This document shows positions 5,212 to 13,678 of a stretch of 39,847 nt of DNA, piece after piece; position 1 is the stretch's first letter, and each line of letters opens with the position of its first letter. The stretch comes from Oscillospiraceae bacterium. Lineage in GTDB: Bacteria > Bacillota > Clostridia > UMGS1840 > HGM11507. The position numbers and the translations under genes are program-made. The stretch lies in the NCBI GenBank assembly GCA_015068525.1, contig SVKJ01000013.1, forward strand, positions 1 through 39,847, in the 5' to 3' direction. The notes under the pieces are model-generated. The model made no database searches, was not told where the DNA came from, and was given only the letters and a program-made list of their open reading frames with translations.

Positions 5212-6231
5212 ATGGTATTAACAACAAAGACGGATATTAAAACAAGTGATGTCCAGAAATTAAAAGAAGAACTTGAAAATGTAGGACTGGAAATTCAGAT
5301 AAATTACGGTGCCCACAAAAATGTTATTGCTTTACTCGGAGATGTTTCAGTTATAGATGTTGAACAGTTAACTGCAAAATATCCTTTTGTAGAACAGATT
5401 ATTAAAATCTCCGAACCATATAAAAAGGCTAACAGAAGATTTAAGCCTGATGATACTGTTATTAAAGTTGCAGGAGAAATGATAGGCGGAGATAAAAAAC
5501 TTACGGTTATTGCAGGACCTTGTTCGGTTGAAAATAAAGAACAGGTCATTGAAATTGCAAAAGGCGTTAAATCTTATGGCGCAAAATTTTTAAGGGGCGG
5601 AGCATATAAACCGAGAACTTCTCCTTATGCCTTTCAGGGAATGGGGCTTGACGGTCTTAAACTTTTAAAACAGGCTAAAGATGAAACCGGACTTCCCATT
5701 GTTTCTGAAATAATGTCTGCAAGTCATCTTGACGAATTTGTTGAATTTGTTGATATTTTGCAGGTTGGCGCAAGAAATATGCAAAATTTTGAACTTTTAA
5801 AACAACTTGGTAAGATAAATAAACCAATCCTTATAAAAAGAGGATTGTCAAGCACTATTGAGGAACTTCTGATGGCAGCAGAATATGTAATGAGTGAGGG
5901 TAATGAAAAAGTTATACTTTGCGAAAGAGGAATAAGAACTTTTGAAACATTTACCCGTAATACTCTTGATTTAAGTGCTATTCCTGCACTTAAAAGGTTG
6001 ACTCATCTTCCTGTAATTATTGACCCATCTCACGCAACAGGTGTTTCATGGATGGTAGAGCCAATGGCAAAGGCAGCAGTTGCGGCAGGTGCAAACGGAC
6101 TTATTATTGAAGTTCATAATGATCCTAAAAAAGCACTTTGTGACGGACCTCAGTCTCTTACTATTGACGAGTTTGGAAATCTTATGGGTAAAATTTCAAA
6201 GATTGCTGAAATAGAAGGTAAAACTATATGA
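5212..6231 (+). CDS. aroF: 3-deoxy-7-phosphoheptulonate (DAHP) synthase
   Basis: First step of the shikimate pathway: condenses phosphoenolpyruvate and erythrose 4-phosphate to DAHP in the cytoplasm. 339 residues, type I-beta. A ferredoxin-like regulatory domain covers about 1-75 and the TIM-barrel catalytic domain 80-335. Motifs seen are IAGPCSVE, RGGAYKPRTSPYAFQG, GARNMQNFELLK, IKRG, CERGIRTFE and DPSHATG. The ribosome site CAGGAGG precedes ATG 5212. It opens a tightly packed seven-gene operon behind the Phe/Tyr attenuator; the next gene overlaps by 4 bp (ATGA). The small N-terminal domain in this subclass often mediates feedback inhibition by an aromatic amino acid. Which one acts here cannot be read from sequence. 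Confidence 0.97.
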   Translation: MVLTTKTDIKTSDVQKLKEELENVGLEIQINYGAHKNVIALLGDVSVIDVEQLTAKYPFVEQIIKISEPYKKANRRFKPDDTVIKVAGEMIGGDKKLTVIAGPCSVENKEQVIEIAKGVKSYGAKFLRGGAYKPRTSPYAFQGMGLDGLKLLKQAKDETGLPIVSEIMSASHLDEFVEFVDILQVGARNMQNFELLKQLGKINKPILIKRGLSSTIEELLMAAEYVMSEGNEKVILCERGIRTFETFTRNTLDLSAIPALKRLTHLPVIIDPSHATGVSWMVEPMAKAAVAAGANGLIIEVHNDPKKALCDGPQSLTIDEFGNLMGKISKIAEIEGKTI

Positions 6232-7070
6232 AAATAAAAAATATAGGAATAGTTGGTTTTGGTTTGATCGGCGGCTCTATGGGGCTTGGTATAAAAAAAT
6301 ATACAAGTCATAATGTTTATGCATTTGATAACAGTGAGGAAACTTTAAATTATATAAGGGAAAACAACCTTTGTGACGGTTGTTTTTTCCCTGATGACGA
6401 AATGCTCTCTTGTTGTGATATAGTCTTTATAGGTCTTTATCCAAAAAACACTGTAGAGTTTATCAATTCAAATAAATTAAGATTTAAAAAAGATGCAATT
6501 ATTTGTGACCTTTGCGGTGTTAAAGATTATATTTCAAAAAATGTTGATAAAAGTATAAGGTTTATCGGAGCACATCCTATGGCAGGAAAGGAAGTAAACG
6601 GTGTTTTTAATGCATCGGCAAATCTATTTATAAATGCTTCATTTTTAATTGCACTCGACGATAATACCGACAAAGAAGCAGTAGAGGAAATATCAAACCT
6701 TGCAAGAAAAATAGGATTTTCAAAGGTTGTTGAAACTTCAAGTAAAAATCATGATAAAATGATTACCTTCACGTCACAACTTCCTCATATAATGTCAGTA
6801 GCGTATGTTATGCAGGATGCGTTTAAAAAGTGTGATGGCTTTTATGCAGGAAGTTTTAAAGATATGGCAAGAGTTGCTAAAATAAATCCTAATCTCTGGA
6901 GTGAACTTTTTAAAATAAATAAAGAAGTTTTAACCTCTCAGATTGATGAGTATATTGATGCATTAAATAAAATAAAAAATGCTGTTTTAAGCGAAGGCGA
7001 TGAACTTTATAATCTGCTTTTGAATTCTAGAAAATTAAAGGAGTGGCAAGATGAAAACTATAAGAATTAA
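6228..7070 (+). CDS. tyrA: Prephenate dehydrogenase
   Basis: Oxidative decarboxylation of prephenate to 4-hydroxyphenylpyruvate for tyrosine synthesis. 280 residues: an N-terminal NAD(P) Rossmann fold starting IGIVGFGLIGGSMGLGI (about 6-22), the conserved GAHPMAGKEVNGV near 118-130, and the helical C-terminal domain with TSQLPHIMSVAY and FYAGSFKDMARVA. No ACT domain follows, unlike in Bacillus TyrA, so feedback by tyrosine through that route is unlikely. The start overlaps the aroF stop, which suggests coupled translation. The last 20 bases overlap aroB. Confidence 0.95.
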   Translation: MKIKNIGIVGFGLIGGSMGLGIKKYTSHNVYAFDNSEETLNYIRENNLCDGCFFPDDEMLSCCDIVFIGLYPKNTVEFINSNKLRFKKDAIICDLCGVKDYISKNVDKSIRFIGAHPMAGKEVNGVFNASANLFINASFLIALDDNTDKEAVEEISNLARKIGFSKVVETSSKNHDKMITFTSQLPHIMSVAYVMQDAFKKCDGFYAGSFKDMARVAKINPNLWSELFKINKEVLTSQIDEYIDALNKIKNAVLSEGDELYNLLLNSRKLKEWQDENYKN

Positions 7071-8079
7071 TGTATCTTCTGCCTCTTATGATATTAAATT
7101 AGGTAAGGATGTAATCTATAATTTACCTTCTTATTTAAAGGAAATTGGTTTTTTTGGTAAACTTATAATAATAACTGATACCAATGTGGAAAAATACCAC
7201 TTAAATACTTTAGAAGAAATTCTTAAAAAAGATAATATTGAATACAGCGTTGTGATAATTCCTGCAGGTGAAGAATATAAAACTTTAGAAACTGTGAATT
7301 ACATATATAATGAACTTTGCAAAACGGGTGTCACAAGAAAGGACACTATCCTTGCTTTTGGGGGAGGAGTGACAGGAGATATTTCCGGCTTTGTTTCTGC
7401 AACGTATTTAAGAGGAATAAAGTATATACAAGTACCCACTACTCTTCTTTCGCAAGTTGATTCTTCAATCGGAGGTAAAACGGGAGTTGATTTAGAAAGC
7501 GGTAAAAATCTTGTCGGTGCTTTCAAACAACCCGAACTGGTTGTAGCGGATACATCACTTCTTTCAACACTTGACGATATTCAAATTTCAAGTGGTATGG
7601 CAGAAATTATAAAAGCAGGATTTATTAAAGATAAAGAACTTGTATCAAAACTTTTAAGTTCCAAAAATTTTAATGAAGATTTGGAAGAATTTATTATAAG
7701 AGCAATAAATGTAAAAAAAGAAGTAGTAGAAAAAGATGAATTTGAAAAACATGAACGAATGCTTCTTAATTTCGGGCACACATTCGGGCACTCAATAGAA
7801 AAATATTATGATTTTAAAGGTATAACTCACGGTCAGGCAGTTGCAATAGGAATGTGTCTTATAACAAAAAATGAAGAAGTTAAGGAAAAACTTGTACATG
7901 CTTTAGAAAAATATAATTTAAAAACAACTACTGATATACCAATGGCGACAATTATTGATTTATGCAGAAATGATAAAAAAGCCTTGAAAGATTCTATAAA
8001 TATAGTTACAGTTGAAGAAATAGGAAGTGGAATAATAAAAAATTATTCTTTTGATAAATTGGGAGAAATATATGGCTGA
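7051..8079 (+). CDS. aroB: 3-dehydroquinate synthase
   Basis: Converts DAHP to 3-dehydroquinate, NAD- and divalent-metal-dependent. 342 residues, normal length. Motifs include the NAD-binding GGGVTGDISGFVSATYLRG, the VPTTLLSQVDSSIGGKTGVD block, and metal ligands in the E-[KAGF] helix (SGMAEIIKAGFI) and LLNFGHTFGHSIE. The ribosome site GGAGTGG lies inside the end of tyrA. It is followed by aroA with an 8-bp overlap. Confidence 0.97.
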   Translation: MKTIRINVSSASYDIKLGKDVIYNLPSYLKEIGFFGKLIIITDTNVEKYHLNTLEEILKKDNIEYSVVIIPAGEEYKTLETVNYIYNELCKTGVTRKDTILAFGGGVTGDISGFVSATYLRGIKYIQVPTTLLSQVDSSIGGKTGVDLESGKNLVGAFKQPELVVADTSLLSTLDDIQISSGMAEIIKAGFIKDKELVSKLLSSKNFNEDLEEFIIRAINVKKEVVEKDEFEKHERMLLNFGHTFGHSIEKYYDFKGITHGQAVAIGMCLITKNEEVKEKLVHALEKYNLKTTTDIPMATIIDLCRNDKKALKDSINIVTVEEIGSGIIKNYSFDKLGEIYG

Positions 8080-9337
8080 TATAAAACTTTTTAATTCCTC
8101 ATTAAACGGGGAAGTAACAGTTTGTTCATCAAAAAGTGTGGCTCACAGGGCGATAATTGCAGGTGCTCTCGCTTGTAGAGATATTAAAATTTATAATGTT
8201 ATATATTCAAAGGATATACTTGCAACAATCGATGCCCTTAAAGTTCTGGGAGCAGATATAACATATGATGGCAGTACGGTTATAATTAAAAAAAGTAATA
8301 TTTTAAAAAATTCTTCTTTAACTTTTAATGCGAATGAAAGCGGTTCAACTTTAAGATTTTTGATACCTGTTTTTGTTGCACTGGGTAATGAAACAAAGTT
8401 TTTGGGTGAAGGCAGATTACCGAAAAGACCTCTTGATGATTATTTTGAGATATTTGATAAAGAGGGAATTTTTTACGAAAGAGGAGAAGATTATCTCCCG
8501 CTTAAAACAAAAGGTACTTTTACAGGTGATACTTTTTTTGTAAAAGGCAATGTAAGTTCTCAGTTTATAACAGGACTTATGCTTTCGGCAATTGTAAGGG
8601 ACAGGGAAATTACAATTAAAATTACAACTCCACTTCAGTCGCGCCCTTATGTTTATATAACTAAAAAAGTTTTAGAAGATTTTGGACATAGCGTTAATAT
8701 TTCAGATAATACAATCACGGTAAAAAAAGGCAGTAAAGATATTGATGCATATACTGTGGAAAATGACTGGTCACAAGCCGCATTTTTTCTTTCGGGAGGG
8801 GTAATGTCGGGCGACGTTACCTTATGTGATATGAACTTATCTTCTGCGCAGGGCGATAAAGAGATAGTAGAAATTTTAAAAAATATGGGCGCAAAAATAG
8901 AAATAAATGATGGGAAGATACGAGCAAAAAAATCTGAACTTTATGGTGTCAAAATAGATGTATCGCAAATTCCTGATTTGGTACCGATACTCTCAGTGCT
9001 TGGTGCTTATGCTAAAGGGGAAACTTTGATTTATAATGCAGCACGTCTTAAAATCAAAGAATCTGACAGGATTTTATCTTCAAAAAAAATGCTTGAAAGT
9101 ACGGGAGTATCGGTTGAAACAGGTGAAGATTATATAAAAATTATTGGCAAAGGAACTTTTTTAAACGGTAAAATTGATTCTTTTTCAGACCATAGAATAG
9201 TAATGGCATCTGCTATGATAGGTACACAAACTGAAAATCTTATAATAAAAAATTATAAAGCGGTAGAAAAATCATATCCTGAATTTTTTAGCGATTACTT
9301 TAAACTCGGAGGTAAGGGAGAGGTAATAAATGAGTAG
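8072..9337 (+). CDS. aroA: 3-phosphoshikimate 1-carboxyvinyltransferase (EPSP synthase)
   Basis: Transfers the enolpyruvyl group of phosphoenolpyruvate to shikimate 3-phosphate. About 421 residues with the two-domain inside-out barrel pattern. Motifs are CSSKSVAHRA near the N-terminus, ANESGSTLRFLIPV, GRLPKRPLDD, SSQFITGLMLSA, DWSQAAFFLSGG, LKIKESDRI and DHRIVMA. A TTG at 8051 is in frame, but ATG 8072 has GGGAG six bases ahead and starts the conserved protein, so I use it. It overlaps aroB by 8 bp and aroC by 8 bp. Glyphosate sensitivity class cannot be judged safely by eye. Confidence 0.96.
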   Translation: MADIKLFNSSLNGEVTVCSSKSVAHRAIIAGALACRDIKIYNVIYSKDILATIDALKVLGADITYDGSTVIIKKSNILKNSSLTFNANESGSTLRFLIPVFVALGNETKFLGEGRLPKRPLDDYFEIFDKEGIFYERGEDYLPLKTKGTFTGDTFFVKGNVSSQFITGLMLSAIVRDREITIKITTPLQSRPYVYITKKVLEDFGHSVNISDNTITVKKGSKDIDAYTVENDWSQAAFFLSGGVMSGDVTLCDMNLSSAQGDKEIVEILKNMGAKIEINDGKIRAKKSELYGVKIDVSQIPDLVPILSVLGAYAKGETLIYNAARLKIKESDRILSSKKMLESTGVSVETGEDYIKIIGKGTFLNGKIDSFSDHRIVMASAMIGTQTENLIIKNYKAVEKSYPEFFSDYFKLGGKGEVINE

Positions 9338-10391
9338 TATAAATTTGAAAAATCTGTCTATGACAATTTTTGGCGAATCTCACGGCGTACTTGTAGGAGG
9401 AGTTGTTACAGGATTTCCTGCAGGACTTAAACTTAACTATGAAAAAATATATGAAGATGTTTTAAGAAGAAAGCCGGGTAATGATATATATTCAACTGCC
9501 CGAAAAGAAACTGATGAATTTGAAATAGTATCAGGGGTTTTGGATGGCGTAACAACCGGTGCTCCTCTATGTGTGATTATTAAGAATTCAGATTCCCATT
9601 CAACCGACTATTCTTACCTTAAACACACTCCGCGTCCGTCACACAGTGATTACAGTGCATATTTAAAATATAACGGATATAATGACATAAGAGGCGGAGG
9701 GCATTTTTCGGGAAGACTTACTGCACCTATGGTAGTTTTGGGAAGTATTGCAAAACAGTATCTGGAAAAAGAAGATATTAAAGTTATCTCTCATATATAC
9801 AAAGTTAAAGAATATTGTGATAAAAGTTTTATAAATGCAACTGATGAGGAATTTTTAAAAATTATATCAGGAAAAAGAACGATACTTGATATTGAGGACG
9901 AAATTTTAGATGAGGTAAAAAAAGCAAAAGAAGACGGCGATTCCCTTGGTGGCTGCATTGAATGTGCAGTTTTAAATATGAAAAAGGGGATAGGCGGTCC
10001 GCTCTTTGAAGGATTAGAAGGAAAACTATCACAACTTATCTATGCAATACCGGCAGTTAAAGCAGTTGAATTTGGAGCAGGTGTTGATTTTTTATCCGGT
10101 ACGGGAAGTTCTCTTAATGACTTGTACGAAATAAAAGATGGCAACGTGCAAACAACCTCTAATAATAACGGAGGTATATTAGGCGGAATATCAAACGGAG
10201 AAAATTTAGTTATAAGAGCAACCTTTAAACCGACTCCGTCAATATTTAAAGAACAAAAAACCGTTAATTTAAATTCAATGAGCGAAGAAATGCTTAAAAT
10301 AAAAGGTCGTCATGACCCGATAGTTGCCCTTCGCGGAATTCCTGCGTTAGAGGGAATTGTTGCTTTTGGAATATTAGATAGCATTTTGTAG
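9330..10391 (+). CDS. aroC: Chorismate synthase
   Basis: Makes chorismate from EPSP using reduced FMN. 353 residues. Visible signatures are FGESHG at 14-19, HTPRPSHSDYSAY, RGGGHFSGRLTAP (the clostridial variant of the usual RSSARET block), GGIGGPLFEGLEG, GGILGGISNG, KPTPSI and GRHDPIVALRG. The start ATG lies in the end of aroA. The gene closes the common pathway; chorismate then feeds the tyrA and pheA products encoded next to it. Confidence 0.96.
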   Translation: MSSINLKNLSMTIFGESHGVLVGGVVTGFPAGLKLNYEKIYEDVLRRKPGNDIYSTARKETDEFEIVSGVLDGVTTGAPLCVIIKNSDSHSTDYSYLKHTPRPSHSDYSAYLKYNGYNDIRGGGHFSGRLTAPMVVLGSIAKQYLEKEDIKVISHIYKVKEYCDKSFINATDEEFLKIISGKRTILDIEDEILDEVKKAKEDGDSLGGCIECAVLNMKKGIGGPLFEGLEGKLSQLIYAIPAVKAVEFGAGVDFLSGTGSSLNDLYEIKDGNVQTTSNNNGGILGGISNGENLVIRATFKPTPSIFKEQKTVNLNSMSEEMLKIKGRHDPIVALRGIPALEGIVAFGILDSIL

Positions 10392-10401
10392 GAGAGAAAA
10401 T

Positions 10402-11514
10402 ATGAACTTAGATGAAATAAGAGTAGAAATAGATAAAGTAGATGCAGAACTAAAAAAACTGTTCTTAAAAAGAATGGAACTTGTTCATAATGTCTATCTT
10501 TATAAAAAGGAAAATAATCTTCCCGTTAAAAATGCAAAAAGGGAAGCCGAAATTATTGAAAATAAAACAAAAGATGTTTCCGACTTTAAAGATGAGGTAA
10601 AAGAATTTTTTAAAACTTTAATAGATATAAGTTGTAAATATCAGGAACAGGCTTTTAATACAGAAATAAAAATTGATACAGAGTTTACCCATAAAACCAA
10701 AGAAGAGTTTTTAAAAGATATAAAAAAAGTATCCTATCAGGGAATTTTAGGTTCTTATGGCAGTGAAATGGCAAAGAAACTTTTTATTGATAAGGAACTT
10801 GTAAATAAGAAAACATTTTTAGATGTTTGTAAAAGTGTTAAAACAGGCGAAACTCAGGTGGGAATTTTACCTATTGAAAATTTATCTGCAGGAAGCATAA
10901 GTGAAGTTTATGATTTGATTTATGAAAATTCTCTTAATATAGTTATGGCAGACGAACTTTTAATTGAACATTGTCTTCTCGGCACAGGAAGTATAGATGA
11001 AATAAAAAAAGTTAAATCTCATCCTCAGGCATTAAGTCAGTGTTCTGAATTTATACTTAAAAATAATTACGAAAAAGAAGAGAGTATAAATACTGCAGTT
11101 GCGGCACTTTCCCTGTCACAATCAAGAGATAATTCAGTTGGAGTAATTTGCAACAAAATAAACAGTGAGTATTATAATCTTAATGTTTTAAAAGAAAATA
11201 TATCAAATATTAAAGGTAATAAAACAAGATTTATAGCAGTAACAAACGATAAGGTCATAATAGATAATCCGAAGAAAATAAGTATGGTTTTTACGTTGCC
11301 TCATAAAGTAGGAAGTCTGGCGCGAGTACTCTATGACTTTTCGAATAATTCCTTTAATCTTACAAAAATTGAATCACGTCCCGTTAAATCTAATGAGTGG
11401 GAATATGTTTTTTATGTCGATGTAGAGGGAACTTTGTTAGATGATAAAACTAAAGAGCATCTTAAAAAAATAAGTTGCCTTTTTGAAAAACTGCAAATTT
11501 TAGGAAATTATTAG
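10402..11514 (+). CDS. pheA: Bifunctional chorismate mutase / prephenate dehydratase (P-protein)
   Basis: Two steps from chorismate to phenylpyruvate. 370 residues in three domains. An AroQ-type chorismate mutase covers about 1-85 (LDEIRVEIDKVDAELKKLFLKR...ENNLPVKNAKRE). Prephenate dehydratase covers about 108-285 (VSYQGILGSYGSEMA, GILPIENLSAGSI, HPQALSQC, GNKTRFIAV). A C-terminal ACT domain covers about 288-370 with the ESRP motif (LTKIESRPVK) that binds phenylalanine in this family. Feedback inhibition by Phe is therefore likely in addition to attenuation. Ribosome site TAGGAGAG; 10 bp after aroC. Confidence 0.96.
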   Translation: MNLDEIRVEIDKVDAELKKLFLKRMELVHNVYLYKKENNLPVKNAKREAEIIENKTKDVSDFKDEVKEFFKTLIDISCKYQEQAFNTEIKIDTEFTHKTKEEFLKDIKKVSYQGILGSYGSEMAKKLFIDKELVNKKTFLDVCKSVKTGETQVGILPIENLSAGSISEVYDLIYENSLNIVMADELLIEHCLLGTGSIDEIKKVKSHPQALSQCSEFILKNNYEKEESINTAVAALSLSQSRDNSVGVICNKINSEYYNLNVLKENISNIKGNKTRFIAVTNDKVIIDNPKKISMVFTLPHKVGSLARVLYDFSNNSFNLTKIESRPVKSNEWEYVFYVDVEGTLLDDKTKEHLKKISCLFEKLQILGNY

Positions 11515-11526
11515 GAGTAAATTCAG

Positions 11527-12861
11527 ATGTTAAAATACGCTTTGACAGGAAACCCCTTGGGGCATAGCCTGTCCGCAATAATACATAATGAAATACTTTT
11601 ATGTAAAAATATAAAAGGAAATTATGAACTTAAACCTACTGACAATCTTGATAAAAGTTTCAGGGAAGAACTTAGCAAAATAAACGGGTTTAATGTAACT
11701 ATTCCTTATAAAAAAGATATACTTAACTATCTTGATGTAAAATCGGATAAAGTTAAATTATATAATTCCTGTAACACTGTTAAAATTAAAGATGGTAAGG
11801 CGGCAGGTTACAATACCGATGTTTACGGAATACTTGATACACTTAAAAAGAATTCGGTGGATGTAAAAGGAAAAAAAGTTCTTATTTCTGGATGTGGCGG
11901 AGTGTCATCAATGATGGCGTGTGAAATGGTGCTTTTGGGTGCTGATGTTTATTTAACTGCTCGAAACAGGGAAAAAGCAGAAGAACTCATCTTAGATATT
12001 TTTAATAAAACAGGGAAAAAGATTAAGTTTATAAAAAAAGAAGAGGCAAAAGAATTTTATCTGTATATGCAGGGAACACCTGTCGGAATGTACCCGAAGT
12101 TAGAAAAGTCTTATCTTCCTCTTAGTAAGTTAAAAAATATATCAGTAGTTTTTGACACTATATATAATCCTTATAAAACACTTGCTGTTCGTGTTTGTGA
12201 ATATTATGGAAATAAAGGGATTGGCGGGCTTAATATGCTCGTTGAACAGGCAGTAAAAGCGCAGGAGATTTTTAATGGTATAACATTAACAAAACAGGAA
12301 TTTAACAAAGTGTTAAATAAAGCAAAAGGAAATATCCCTTCGTTTAAAATAGAGAAAAATATTATCCTTATAGGCCCTCCGGGATGCGGAAAATCAGCAA
12401 TTTCCCGGGAAATATCGTCTTTACTTAATATGGATATTTTTGATGTTGACTTAGAAATTGTAAAAAGAGAGAAGAAATCCATAAATGAAATTTTTGAAAA
12501 ATATGGCGAAGAGTATTTTCGCAAAGTAGAAAAAGAGATATTTATTGAATCGTTAAGTAAGACAGGTCAGATTATCGCAACGGGTGGAGGACTGCCTTTG
12601 TATAATAATCTTGAAACCTTAAACGAAGAGGAAAATACAGTAGTTTATCTGAATGTGGATAAAGATGTGATTTTTGAAAGAATTTCAAAGGATAATTCAC
12701 GCCCGCTTCTTAAAAACGATAAGAAAAATTCTCTTTTTGAACTGATAAAAAAGCGTCAGCCGATATATGAAAAGAGCGCACATATAAAAATAAATGTCGA
12801 AAAAGAACGAAATATAAAAGATACTGTAGTAGAAGTTTTAGAAAAGATATTTTGCAAATAA
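11527..12861 (+). CDS. aroE: Fused shikimate dehydrogenase / shikimate kinase
   Basis: One 444-residue polypeptide with two pathway steps. Residues 1 to about 262 are an AroE shikimate dehydrogenase: GNPLGHSLSA, the catalytic Lys in GFNVTIPYKK, GYNTDVYG, a glycine-rich NADP loop GCGGVSSM, GTPVGMYP and GLNMLVEQAVKAQ. Residues about 275-444 are an AroK shikimate kinase: Walker A GPPGCGKS (283-290), DVDLE, the shikimate-binding ATGGGLP, and the RPLL lid Arg. No stop or start lies between them, and the domain order equals the pathway order (steps 4 and 5). The fusion closes the operon, which lacks the intervening step-3 enzyme dehydroquinase. A 20-bp hairpin follows. Confidence 0.93.
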   Translation: MLKYALTGNPLGHSLSAIIHNEILLCKNIKGNYELKPTDNLDKSFREELSKINGFNVTIPYKKDILNYLDVKSDKVKLYNSCNTVKIKDGKAAGYNTDVYGILDTLKKNSVDVKGKKVLISGCGGVSSMMACEMVLLGADVYLTARNREKAEELILDIFNKTGKKIKFIKKEEAKEFYLYMQGTPVGMYPKLEKSYLPLSKLKNISVVFDTIYNPYKTLAVRVCEYYGNKGIGGLNMLVEQAVKAQEIFNGITLTKQEFNKVLNKAKGNIPSFKIEKNIILIGPPGCGKSAISREISSLLNMDIFDVDLEIVKREKKSINEIFEKYGEEYFRKVEKEIFIESLSKTGQIIATGGGLPLYNNLETLNEEENTVVYLNVDKDVIFERISKDNSRPLLKNDKKNSLFELIKKRQPIYEKSAHIKINVEKERNIKDTVVEVLEKIFCK

Positions 12862-12906
12862 CTTAATAAGCATCCACCGCTATGCAGGTGGATGCTTATT
12901 AAGTTA
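12859..12906. terminator. Terminator hairpin between aroE/K and nth
   Basis: Perfect 20-bp stem (12859-12878 with 12887-12906) and an 8-nt loop, overlapping the aroE/K stop and ending at the nth stop. There is no long T run directly behind it on the plus strand, so efficiency is uncertain. Confidence 0.7.
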
Positions 12907-13533
12907 TCAGATATTTTTAGCGCAAAATTCTTTTATTGGGCAAATATCGCATTTAGGTTTTCTTGCGGTGCATATTGCTCTTCCGTGAAAAACTAACTGA
13001 TGGCAAAAATCGGATTTATCTTCATTTGGCACAATCTTTGCTAAATCAAGTTCAACTTTGTAAGGATCGGTTTGTTTTGTAAATCCCATTCGTTTTGCCA
13101 GCCTTTTTGCGTGTGTATCAATAACAAGATGAGGGTTTGAAAATGCATCTCCCAAAACAACGCCTGCAGTTTTTCTTCCCACACCTGCAAGTGAAGTTAA
13201 AGAATCAAAATCGTTTGGAACTTCTCCGTTAAAATCAGTTACTATTTTTTTTGCACATAAAATTATATTTTTTGCTTTATTTCTGAAAAATCCTGTTGAC
13301 TTAATATCCTCTGACAGTTCATCGTAATCTGCTTTTGCAAACGACTCAATATCAGGATATTTTTTATATAAAGTTTTAGTAACCTGATTTACTCTCTTAT
13401 CAGTACATTGAGCCGCAAGAATTGTTGAAATTAAAAGTTCGTGAGGTTTCTTAAATTCTAACGAACAAACTGCATCACTGTACTCTTTGTCAAGTACTTC
13501 TTTTATAAGTTTATATCTTTCTTTTTTTGTCAT
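12907..13533 (-). CDS. nth: Endonuclease III (DNA glycosylase/AP lyase)
   Basis: Base-excision repair enzyme that removes oxidised pyrimidines and cuts the abasic site. About 208 residues. The helix-hairpin-helix holds the catalytic Lys (LAGVGRKTAGVVL), followed by the catalytic Asp (VIDTHAKRLAKR). The C-terminal 4Fe-4S cluster loop is CTARKPKCDICPIKEFC (C-X7-C-X2-C-X5-C, close to the usual spacing). The open frame reaches 13557, but GAGGGTGAT just ahead of ATG 13533 fixes the start there. Convergent with the aro operon and divergent from glyA. Confidence 0.95.
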   Translation of the reverse strand: MTKKERYKLIKEVLDKEYSDAVCSLEFKKPHELLISTILAAQCTDKRVNQVTKTLYKKYPDIESFAKADYDELSEDIKSTGFFRNKAKNIILCAKKIVTDFNGEVPNDFDSLTSLAGVGRKTAGVVLGDAFSNPHLVIDTHAKRLAKRMGFTKQTDPYKVELDLAKIVPNEDKSDFCHQLVFHGRAICTARKPKCDICPIKEFCAKNI

Positions 13534-13593
13534 AATATCACCCTCTAAATTATACAAAAAATACGCATTTATGTCAATATTGATAAAAAGGTA

Positions 13594-13622
13594 TTGAAAA
13601 AATATATAACATAATGTATAAT
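13594..13622 (+). promoter_or_regulatory. SigA promoter of glyA
   Basis: TTGAAA (13594-13599), a 17-bp spacer and TATAAT (13617-13622). Start point near 13629, about 50 bp before the gene. I see no riboswitch or hairpin in this short leader. Confidence 0.75.
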
Positions 13623-13678
13623 TATAGTAGAAAAATATGTATTATGTAATATATAATGTAAATTAAAGGAGAATAGAA

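Noticed and set aside
5184..5212. TTGACA at 5184 as a second aroF promoter
   Set aside because: No -10 box at a usual distance; the following 25 bases are the ribosome site and start codon.
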